DNA from: Discostella pseudostelligera
Lineage: Eukaryota > Bacillariophyta > Thalassiosirophyceae > Thalassiosirales > Thalassiosiraceae
Length of the DNA stretch: 19,663 nucleotides
Direction: 5' to 3'
Assembly (NCBI GenBank): GCA_036940085.1
Contig: JALLBK010000512.1
Span: forward strand, 1 to 19,663
Shown here: positions 9,158 to 17,539 of the stretch, one piece after another
Layout: the number at the start of each line of letters is the position of its first letter
Numbering within the stretch: the first letter of the stretch is position 1
Notes under the pieces: model-generated
What the model was told of the DNA's origin: nothing
Databases searched by the model: none
What the model saw: only the letters and a program-made list of their open reading frames with translations
Program-made: the position numbers and the translations under genes

Positions 9158-9536
9158 GTAAGTTCGGCATCGGCGGCGCCATTGGGGAAGCTTCAGAGTG
9201 GCGCTATATCGAATCCTAGTCATTGGGGCACGATATGGGTCTTTATGTCGCGATTCCGTGGTTGCGTAGGCGTCGACCGTCGGTGGCGGTGGGGCCGGGC
9301 TTGGGTGGCACAACTTCTTGGAAATGTCATTGGTGGGTTGGTAGAGTTCCTCGAGCACTTCTATTGGCTCCTTCCGACTAGGTCCGACCTCCGACCTGTG
9401 ATTTGCGTAGGCTCAAGTTGGCGTCATCGTTCGTCGAGATTCGAGATTACTGCCAGTTTCTTTGCACCGTGCTCATGAAACCCCTGCGTCATTGTCAATC
9501 TCTAGAGTCTCATCCACCTCTCTTCTCGTCATTCAG
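9158..9536 (+). other. Possible 5' UTR intron of the small Tyr/Ser/Asn-rich gene
   Basis: A strong donor (AAG|GTAAGT at 9158) and a pyrimidine-rich acceptor (CTCTCTTCTCGTCATTCAG ending at 9536) would bound a 379-base intron ending 32 bases before the ATG at 9569. The frame leading into the donor has no ATG that would extend the protein, so the intron would lie wholly in the 5' UTR. It is longer than the other introns here. The call rests on the splice-site match alone. Confidence 0.35.
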
Positions 9537-9568
9537 GTTACTCTTCCTCCCTTTCATCAACTTGCATC

Positions 9569-9781
9569 ATGACTCGCTCCGGAACCAATAGCCAAGGCAA
9601 TCACTACAACACCCCCGGCGGTACCAACTCCAACGGTGGTAGCAGCTACCACTACTCGAACAGCAATGGTTCCTACTACTACTCCAACGACAATGGTAGC
9701 ACCTACTACAACAGTGGCAGCGGAAGTGCCACGTACACTTCGCCCAGTGGACAGTCCAACACGCATTCCACCAACAAGTAG
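9569..9781 (+). CDS. Small Tyr/Ser/Asn/Gly-rich repeat protein
   Basis: A 70-residue frame starts at an ATG preceded by a pyrimidine-rich leader and ends in Thr-Asn-Lys. The N terminus reads MTRSGTNSQGNHYNTPGG. The middle is built from a repeated unit: SYHYSNSNG, SYYYSNDNG, STYYNSGSG and a weaker SATYTSPSG. Each unit starts with Ser, has one to three aromatics, then small polar residues and Gly. There is no signal peptide, hydrophobic segment or Cys. The regular period of about 9-10 residues, intact frame and codons that are not a simple nucleotide repeat argue for a real gene. From memory, similar short 'SYYYSN' proteins are annotated as hypothetical in fungi and other eukaryotes, but I could not check. 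The composition suggests a low-complexity or beta-rich assembling protein. Function unknown; a decayed repeat that happens to be open is less likely. Confidence 0.72.
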   Translation: MTRSGTNSQGNHYNTPGGTNSNGGSSYHYSNSNGSYYYSNDNGSTYYNSGSGSATYTSPSGQSNTHSTNK

Positions 9782-10527
9782 AGGCTGATGATGAATGAAA
9801 TGAAATGGCTTTGTCGGCTCGCAACCACATGATTTCCTGATTGTTGATTTCATCTCTACGATGTTTCGCCACTGTCTAGTTTCCATGTTTGCTGATTCGA
9901 TAAACTAATGAGTGAATTAGCCTTGAAAGCATGGCTCTCGAAGTAATAACATCAAACAGCAATCGTAGAACTCGTTCTGTTGCATCTGACCGGCAAAGAA
10001 CATTGGCCACAGACGGAACCATTCCGAAAGATGTGGCAACTTCATAGTATTAATTCGTCATGCTGATTCGTTGTCTACTTATTATCGGCTGGGACTTGCG
10101 ACTATACATTACTCATTGATGCGATCTCGATGGAAAGTAGTTGCCATGTGCCAGTCTACCATCCACCCTTCCGGATGCAGCAGAACATGCATCGAGATTG
10201 AGCAACCACTTCTCACCGATGGCGACGACGAACCCAACCTACACTAACGATAAACTATATTTGATTCAAACCAGTAGCTCATTGTACAAACTTTGATATC
10301 TATTTTTCATCTATTAATTACCGGTCACACTTGCTTCACACACAAATGATTACTCTCATGTCGGTGCATGTGTTGCAGATGATACCGATGTCTACCTATG
10401 TCAGCCTACTACCATATACTCAATTCTCTCTATATATATTCTATTCTTGATTCGAGATGGGCGACATTTATCTAACACTTGCGAGGACGCGAGCGGTTAT
10501 TAATTCAATTGAACAGACATTGCACTA
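9782..10527. other. Intergenic stretch between convergent genes
   Basis: These 746 bases hold the 3' ends of the Tyr/Ser/Asn-rich gene (+) and the plastid-targeted gene (-). The sequence is non-repetitive and modestly AT-rich, with a short TCTCTATATATATTC run near 10426-10441. No open frame of substance, structured RNA or further repeat was recognised. Confidence 0.55.
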
Positions 10528-11028
10528 CTACCATCCATTGAACAAGTATTGAGCATTGCCCGCCACAGCGGCAACAACGCCAAACTCAATGGCAACGGGT
10601 ACAAATGCCTTGGCAGTCTCGACTAAACCATCGGCTGATGACGACGACGACGATGTCCTATGCGACTTGTCCTTAGTAGAAGAATCTATGGATATAGGAC
10701 GGAGTTCCAGCGGGTAGGCGTTGGAAACAGTACTTCCGTGGTAGAGAGACATCGTCGCCTCCGATGATGATGATGATGATGATGAGAAACTTGGTGTTGA
10801 TAACTCATGATGAGTGGGATGAAGCGCCGCTTGCCAGAGTGAATCCGTGTAGCTGCTGCTGCTATCGTCGGAGGCACGATATCTGAGTAATGAGGAGGAA
10901 GAATGGTGCTGCTGCTGCTGCAGCCGCTGACCTCCGACGGAAGCGAAGGCATTCGCCGGGCTGGTGCACGTCGCGGCGATGGCCAATGCAAGCGAGAGGA
11001 GGCGGATGTGCCAATTATTAGAAGACAT
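10528..11028 (-). CDS. Small plastid-targeted protein of unknown function
   Basis: A 166-codon frame starts at ATG 11028. Residues 1-28 form a signal peptide (short polar start, then LLSLALAIAATC) ending ANA-FASVGG. An Ala-Phe junction of this kind is the bipartite plastid-import signal of diatoms. A Ser/Gln/His-rich transit-like region and two Ser runs follow; the run near residues 82-89 is encoded by a TGA-type trinucleotide repeat on the plus strand (10763-10785). The last 35 residues hold the only conserved-looking part: FVPVAIEFGVVAAVAGNAQ, one likely membrane helix, then YLFNGW. I infer a small single-pass thylakoid or envelope protein but do not recognise a family. The gene is divergent from PrimPol, with 552 bp between start codons. 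Confidence 0.72.
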   Translation of the reverse strand: MSSNNWHIRLLSLALAIAATCTSPANAFASVGGQRLQQQQHHSSSSLLRYRASDDSSSSYTDSLWQAALHPTHHELSTPSFSSSSSSSSEATMSLYHGSTVSNAYPLELRPISIDSSTKDKSHRTSSSSSSADGLVETAKAFVPVAIEFGVVAAVAGNAQYLFNGW

Positions 11029-11580
11029 TGTATTGATAGAAGAGGAGGCTGCAGGATGAATTAGTCTTTGCGATTTATGCTCCGATAATGAAATGAATTC
11101 TATTGATATTGATATGGTCCCTCTTCGGATTCATCGCCATGGCCATGATCTTGCTGATGTTTAGTGCGTCGGCGAGACCTCTCGGAGAGGCACTTCTTTG
11201 ATGATGGTGATGCGCACGGAGTGGCTTCTCAACTCTTCTCAAAAGGGGAGTGATTTAGCAAGATTATTTAAGGACAATGAGTGATTATTCACTGGGTTAG
11301 ATCAAATTAGATCATATGGGGCGCAGGTGCAGAATTTTTTTGAAGTCGGAGTGGGTAGAAAGGGCGTCGAACGGACATCGGGCTGTTCCGAAATGAGTCA
11401 TCGTCGACGGACAGACCATTCCAACCTTCAACCTTCAACGGACAGACTCCTCGTCGGCTCCTCCTTCCCGCCATCGCCATCTCCGCCCCAGCCAAAGCCG
11501 ACAGCCGCCGCCGCCGCCGGTGATCATTACCATGAACATAGCATCCCAACCCCAGCGATGAATCTGTCTAACCCAGCAGT
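11029..11580. promoter_or_regulatory. Divergent intergenic region between the plastid-protein gene and PrimPol
   Basis: These 552 bases separate two divergent ATG codons and should hold both promoters. Purine-rich DNA flanks the minus gene start, and a (GCC)n run lies near 11503-11519. The only open frame of note is the possible upstream ORF listed separately. No TATA-like element could be placed with confidence. Confidence 0.5.
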
Positions 11581-11584
11581 ATGA
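11393..11584 (+). other. Possible upstream ORF overlapping the PrimPol start codon
   Basis: An ATG at 11393 opens a 63-codon frame rich in Pro, Ser, Ala and His. Its TGA stop overlaps the PrimPol start in the arrangement ATGA (11581-11584). If the transcript includes 11393, this ORF would control access of ribosomes to the PrimPol start, possibly by termination and reinitiation. The encoded peptide has no recognisable domain. If transcription starts downstream of 11393 the ORF is irrelevant. Confidence 0.3.
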
Positions 11585-14090
11585 CCGGCCACAGCAGTAG
11601 CCATCATGCGAGTGTACTATCTGCCTCGCACACCGAAAAGCGCCGGAATTTCTCCAAAAGACAAAACCTCCGCCGTCAAGTGTATCGCGAGATGACATCC
11701 TATCAAATCTTCCCATTGCAGGCAATGGCAATTGATGATTTTGATAAGAATATTGACGATTATTTCAATGGCGGTGTCGTAGATGAGACAAATGATGATT
11801 CGGATGGATCGGAAAGTTCGCATAGATTGCCAGGGCAGAGGCAATCGGTAGTGGAGAGGGTCGAAGATGATAATTCGAGTGTTTCGTCGACTGATTCAGA
11901 TGGCGATCGTCATCTACGCCAACAATTCAAGCGCGAGTTTTTGATAGAAAAATTGATAAATGCTTCCGCAGTTGTTATTGCAGAAGATATTCGAGGAGAT
12001 AGTGTTGAAGCTTCCATGTTTGGAAAAGAAGCAAAAATTGGTCAGGTCGATGATCCTACACAATGCGAAACCAGTGGAGGGGCAATGATATCGATTGAAA
12101 CAAACACTACAGCCTTGACAGCCAACGAGAATGATTCGAATCAAATCAACATGGCACATGATATCCAAACCACTGTTCAAAATGTGCCCGAGACAGAATC
12201 TTCTTTTTCACCAAACTCTGACGACCTTCATGCTGAAACAAGTCCAGTAAGGCCCCAGTTCCTATCGACATTGTGGTCTATGGAACCACGCCTATTTGCC
12301 ATGGAGACTTCAATGAAAGGCAAACGAAGATACATTAGTTCACATTTAGGCAGATTTATGGATCACTATTGGAGAGAATGTGATGTTTACAGTCGACATT
12401 ATTATGAATTAATTCGAGAGAACACTCCTTGTCGATTGTATTTTGGTGAGCGCATGTGAACATATCACCTTCATGCAACCTGTGCTGTTGTTGCTAATGC
12501 GCTGCTATTGGAATCCTCATAGATTTGGAGTTCAACAAATCTTCCAATCCACAGCTTACACCTACCATCACTGAAGCCTTTCTCACTCAACTCTTTAACG
12601 AACTTCGGCATCAATTTCAACACTCCTACAGCATAGCAATTGAACGTCGTTGCATGGTTGATCTCGATGCATCTACCCCAACCAAGTTTTCACGGCATTG
12701 GTTATTACATTTACCCAATGGAGAGCTCTTTTCGGATGCTCGAGAAGTTGGCATATTCGTTAAAGCATTCGTCTCTCGATTGGAAGCGGAGAAAGAATCC
12801 GGAGTGTTGCAATCCAGGAACGAGCTTCTCTCCGACCATTTGTTGGTAAATGCAGATACATCATGTTCGAACGATGATAACCCAACGAAGAAGCTCACAC
12901 GGATTATTGATCTAGGGGTGTACACTCGCAATCGAATCTTCAGACTAATGGGAAGCACGAAATTTGGAAAGCCAACGACGTCAGCTCTTCGTATTGCGGA
13001 AGCAAATGAATTCCCATTTCCCAATGGGTTCAACAACGCGAAATTTTATCAGCCTGAGATGGGCAAGGTACCACCGGATTGTGATCATGAGGATGCCGCC
13101 GATGTAAGTTGCATTGCTCTGGACTTGTGCATGTGTTGTTTGATCATGAAATAAAAGTGCTTGTCATTTGATCGACGCATCCAGAACGATGACTTCGAGA
13201 ATTTCTGCAATTCATTGTGCTGGGAATATCATGCCGATGCATTGGCTGCAACTCTGGTGGTTCCTGCCAACTCAAGCAAAATGAATTTTCCGATACTGAA
13301 AGATCCAAGCGTTATTTTTATAGACGATGCAAACCGGCCAAACGCGATACCGTCGGATGGATCCATTGCTACAGTGAAATTTCCCCGAGCGACGCCGTTG
13401 TATGGAGCATCCCCTTTTCCAGTTCTAGAGCGTTTCATCTTGGACAACCTAGGATCGAGGGGCGACGTGGTCGGACGCATCAGCACATGGTCCATTGGAA
13501 CTCAGCAACCACTTCCAAGGACAGTTTGCTTCAACATGAAAGACAACCGATATTGTGACAACATTGGGAGGGCGCACAAGAGCAATAACATCATTTGGAA
13601 CGTCCACCTTGGTGATAGAATTTGCTGGCAAAGCTGTCATGACCCAGAATGTAGAGGCTATCGAGGAGAACCGATTGATCTACCAGAGGAGGTAAATGTT
13701 GAGATAGATGAATACTTTTTGGAGTATGAACTATCCTTGCTAATCGAAGATGAGGTGGTAGAAAGTAAACAAGATGAACACGCAACACGTGCAGGAATTG
13801 AAGCGTTCGGCGAATCAACATTGGATGCAGCTATGCGTCAATTGGATATTTCTCATGCCGCTCAAGTAAGCGGAGGCAGTGAGCAATCATTTGATGACGA
13901 ATCACTGGATAACGAATTGGCGAAACTCAATCTATCGGACTTTGTGGCAAGTGATCGTCTAATAAATCCATCGTCGATGACAGAAACAACCACCATCAAC
14001 AGATGTAATGCAAAATCATCCGAGTTGCGGAAAAATAATGACCACCTTGACTTGGAGCTTGCGATGCTTAAGATATCTGAGTTCGAATAA
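11581..14090 (+). CDS. PRIMPOL: PrimPol primase-polymerase (CCDC111 family, archaeo-eukaryotic primase superfamily)
   Basis: Exons 11581-12445, 12523-13103 and 13185-14090 (77- and 81-bp GT-AG introns, phases 1 and 0) give 783 residues; the human protein has 560. The first intron splits the catalytic Asp codon, and splicing creates CRLYFDLEFNK, the DxE metal-binding motif (Asp289, Glu291). KFSRH (Ser345, His347) is the SxH nucleotide-binding motif, and IDLGVYTRNR supplies the third metal ligand (Asp418). The UL52-type zinc finger keeps Cys606, His613, Cys633 and Cys638 around NIGRAHKSNN and CHDPEC, with spacing matching human PrimPol. Known PrimPols reprime DNA synthesis past lesions in nucleus and mitochondria. 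Oddities are an acidic, Ser/Asp-rich N-terminal extension of about 215 residues and a C-terminal tail with three degenerate acidic repeats in place of the short acidic RPA-binding motifs of animal PrimPol. Catalytic residues are all intact. It converges on the carrier gene, with 104 bp between stop codons. Confidence 0.95.
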
Positions 14091-14194
14091 TAGAGTGCGG
14101 TGTGAGTAAGCCTTAACGCCCGCCTACGTTGCTTGCAGTTTAAGGAAAGTACTGCCATTGTACTTGTCGCCGATGTTTTTGAGTTCCATCGAGC

Positions 14195-15136
14195 TCAGGA
14201 CAACATCACAGCCACCAGCAAATCATGCACCAAAAATGTCACTCCATTACTAGTAGCCGCTCTCAAGAGGAGGACGGGCAATCCATGGAAGAACCCACAG
14301 ATGCCCTCGTTTTTGTACAATTGACTTGCAACATGCCTAGCACTCGGTGATTTTCCACCCGGAGCATTCTGAATGCGAGTATTTACAACATCAATAGGAT
14401 AGACCGGGATCCAACATGCGCAGCCACTTATTGCCCCGCATAAAAAAGGAGCCCCTACCGGTCCTAGATCATTTGGTATTGACGTCTGCATTAAGGATTC
14501 AAAGACGACGAAATAAATTGCATTGGTGGGGAGCTCTCTTGCCATCGTCGGCCCAAGTCCTCTTGTGAACAGTCCGATCCATCCTTCTGTTCTCGTGACG
14601 AACTTCAGACATTCCAGCTCGTTAGCGAAGCGAGACTTCTTGTCCTGTGCTTGCATCATTATTTTTACACGATCTTTCATGGAGAACGTCAGCGTTGGAT
14701 CACCAAGTTTCACAGTATATCAACACACAAACACTAAACGTCACTCACCAACCGGAAGGACTAGAAATGTCGCAACAAACCCCGCTATGCATGCTGCTAC
14801 AAGCATTCTGGGGAAAGCACCCCCTGCCACAGATGATTTCAACGCACTTAGCGTCAGCATGTTGGTACCAAATGACACGCCACTAATCATTGCTTTTCCA
14901 ATCATTGTGGTTCGCACACCGCCATAGAATCCTCCGATACCATCCCGTTCATAAATATTTCTGATGAGAGTTGGTGTGGATTCTTCGACGCCATCAAGGC
15001 TCGTTTGAGCTTTGGTTTTGAGAACGTCCAATGGATACGCTACACCAGTTCCAATGGCGCTGCCGACGCTTCCTGCGAAGAGGGAGGCGACACCAGTCCC
15101 GATGACCGAGAGAGATATGGACGAGTTCTGTCCCAT
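14195..15136 (-). CDS. SLC25-family carrier, paralogue 1 (no plastid presequence)
   Basis: Exons 15136-14749 and 14673-14195 (minus strand; 75-bp phase-1 GT-AG intron) give 288 residues, the normal SLC25 length. Signatures are YPLDVLKTK (Pro35), a spliced PVDRVKIMMQ (Pro128) and YPIDVVNTR (Pro222). The last has Asn where the family has a basic residue that forms the matrix salt-bridge network. ARELPTNAIYFVVFE and SGCACWIPVYP resemble the carnitine/ornithine/basic amino acid carrier branch, but the substrate cannot be read from sequence. An in-frame TAG lies ten codons upstream of the ATG, so there is no N-terminal presequence unless an upstream exon exists. That fits a mitochondrial (or peroxisomal) inner-membrane carrier, most of which lack presequences. 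It lies head-to-tail with its paralogue at 15581-17083. Confidence 0.88.
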
Positions 15137-15580
15137 CCTTGGAGTTTGACCGATGTTCCGCTAAGAGGGTGGGGAGACTTCTGTAGATTTATTTTGTACC
15201 AATGTTTCTAAATAATTTGTTTAAATTTGAATTTAAAATGAAATTCAAACTAAAAAATTAGACTCAATATCGTCGTGATCGTCCGCCAACATCACTGCCA
15301 ACAAGATGGCAGTGATTTTCGTGGCCGTTGTCGTCCTCCTTCCCACTATGTCGCAGCCGAAAGTCTCACTCGCTAGCTGAGCTGAGATTGTGGAGAACGA
15401 GAAGGAGAAGAATGCATTGTTCGGTGTCCACCATAGTGCCGCTGCTCCTGATTCGATAAGTACCTCTGTTATCGCCGGTTGTACCCTTCGCGCTGCATCG
15501 TAAAAGGTGGCCGACCAGGTACTGCTGATGCCTCCTCCTCCACCGCAGCTACCACCACCTCTATCTTCGTACTTAGTCCG
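15137..15580. other. Intergenic region between the tandem carriers
   Basis: These 444 bases hold the 3' end of the second carrier and the promoter of the first. An AT-rich patch at 15205-15262 contains a 9-bp perfect inverted repeat, TTTGAATTT (15226-15234) and AAATTCAAA (15241-15249), separated by six bases. No supported gene is present; a plus frame from 15479 is antisense to the carrier exon. Confidence 0.55.
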
Positions 15581-17083
15581 CTATTGCAATACGGACATTA
15601 CCAAATCATACACCCAGAAAGTTACAGCATGATTCACCGATGCTCTGAGCATTTTGGGTGTCAAACCATTGAAGAACGCACCAATACCCTCTTCTTTATA
15701 CAATTGAACTGCCACATCTATAGCACTGTTGGGCCCACCCCCCTCTGTATTTTGCACCAAAGTTTTGACGACATCAATCGGATAGACAGGGATCCAACAG
15801 GCACATCCACTCATTGCACCACAAACCAATGGTGCTACACTGCCAAGACTCCCCGCAATGGCCGTTTGCATTAGCACTCGATACACGACAAAGTAGATTG
15901 CATAGCTTGGTATTTCACGTAGCAGTGTCGGACCAAGGCCACGAGAAAAAAGACCTGTCCAACCTTCATTTTCTAATACAGCATTGATGCATTCAAGTTC
16001 GTTGGCATAGAGGGAGTTTTGCTGCGCCTGCATCATTACTTTGACACGTTCTTTGGTTGATTGAGGAGGTGACAAGATATTGAAGTTGATTGTACAATCA
16101 TCGTATGAAGCAATCGTCGTCGTTATTAATGCAACAAAGGAGAAACAGATAATGTGAGGTCAACAGTCAACAGAGAAAATTCATGTGGTATTGAATGGCG
16201 AGAACTCACCAACTGGAGCCACCAGAAAGGAAGTAACAAACCCCGAAAAGGACGCTGCCAAAATCAATGTCACAAAGGAAGTTGCAATAGCACCATCCTC
16301 TACTCCCGAAACAGAGGACGAGGATTCTATCACCACCGATGCAGTTGCTACAGTATTATGCGCTACTCCAAAATCATTCAACAACCCCAATGCTACTTCA
16401 TTGGCACTAAATGCCACACTTTTGATTAATGCCTGTCCGATCATCATTGCCTTAACTCCGCCAAAGAATCCGGCAATGCCCTCCATTTCTAATATATATT
16501 TGACGAGTGATATTAAATCTTCTTCGGGTGATTCGATGGGATAGCACAGTGCATCATCATCATGAGTTTTCGTGCAGACTACCCCCGGTGAAGATTGCTG
16601 TTGTTCTACAGATGATATTGATGGCTGATGATGTTGCTCTTGTAGTTGTTGCTGCTGTTGTTGTCGTTGTTGTCCATATACTTGTGACTTGGTCTTTAGT
16701 GTATCGAACGGATATGCCACACCTACGCCGATTGCGCCACCGAGGCTTCCCGCTATGAGAGACGCGGCTCCTGCACCAATTACCAGCGAAAGAGATGTTG
16801 TCGTTGTTGTTGATGATGAGTGATGTTGATGTTGGTAGCGATATGTATTGCGAAGTATTTGTCGTTGTTCATGAATTGAAGGATGCCGCTGATGAAACGA
16901 AGACACAACATGTTGTGATGATGATGATGATGATGTCAGTGACAGCGACGATGTGCCCGAAGGCAGGCGACATTGTTGTCGTCTCCGATCTGCCAAGAAT
17001 GCAATCACTGGAGTTGACAGTAGCAATGAGAGTATACCCAGTGCTATTATTCGTAATAGGAAGGGTTTCATCATGGTCATCAT
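15581..17083 (-). CDS. SLC25-family carrier, paralogue 2, with plastid-type presequence
   Basis: Exons 17083-16210 and 16050-15581 (minus strand; 159-bp phase-1 GT-AG intron) give 447 residues from ATG 17083. From there the protein begins with MMTMMKPFLLR, a hydrophobic core (IIALGILSLLL) and STPVIA-FLADRRR, a signal peptide with an Ala-Phe cleavage site as in diatom plastid preproteins. A Ser/His-rich transit-like region follows before the first carrier repeat. Signatures are YPFDTLKTK (Pro125), spliced PVERVKVMMQ (Pro290) and YPIDVVKTL. A Gln-rich insert of about 50 residues sits in the first matrix-side loop. The second half is closely similar to its tandem neighbour (LPT/IPSxAIYFVV, SGCACWIPVYPIDVV). 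The frame stays open upstream to 17404, with in-frame ATGs at 17221 and 17209; I chose 17083 because the signal peptide starts there and A is at -3. Substrate unknown; plastid location inferred. Confidence 0.85.
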
Positions 17084-17539
17084 GGTCTCGATGTAGTTTG
17101 CGGTGGCGGCGGTGATTGTGTGGAAGGTGGAAGTGGAAGAAGTAAGCTTGGAAGCAGAAGTAGAAGCTAGCGGAAGAGAGAGCCGAAGGTTGAACTTCGA
17201 TGACGTCATCACCCTTGTCATTGCACACAGACGTGTTCTGGCGACCCTCGTATCGCCAAATCTTTGACGCTGACGACTTTGCTTGCTTTTTTGTTTTGGT
17301 TTTGGTGCTTGTCCCACTCCGCTGCAAAGTCCAACAATTGACAATCGACATCGACAATAATTATTTTCGTACTGCTTGATGCTTGATACTATCCATCCAA
17401 ACAATCTCCACCATTATTTCATTAACATTCAATTGAGAGTGAGCCTCTTGGGTGTATCAGAGTAGACATCAGTCATCGTGAATGTCTTGTCGGAAGAGAG
17501 AGTGAAAAGGGGGCGCATAAAATCTGTCGACAAAGATTC
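17084..17539. promoter_or_regulatory. Shared divergent promoter region of the carrier and acyltransferase genes
   Basis: These 456 bases separate the ATGs of two plastid-type genes that point away from each other, a natural place for a bidirectional promoter. A CRE-type palindrome lies at 17199-17210. An open frame on the minus strand crosses the first 320 bases but begins on a non-ATG codon and has no recognisable domain, so I treat it as leader sequence. Confidence 0.55.
17199..17210. promoter_or_regulatory. CRE/bZIP-type palindrome GATGACGTCATC
   Basis: This is a perfect 12-base palindrome with the core TGACGTCA, the full cAMP-response/bZIP element. It lies 115 bases upstream of the carrier ATG and 329 bases upstream of the acyltransferase ATG. 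TGACGT and ACGTCA half-sites are established parts of the CO2/cAMP/light-responsive promoter of a diatom carbonic anhydrase. Control of either gene here is inference. Confidence 0.5.

Noticed and set aside
9557..9886. Minus-strand frames of about 100 codons opposite the small repeat protein
   Set aside because: Val/Ala/Gly- or Cys/Trp/Ser-rich shadows of the repeated plus-strand codons; no independent support.
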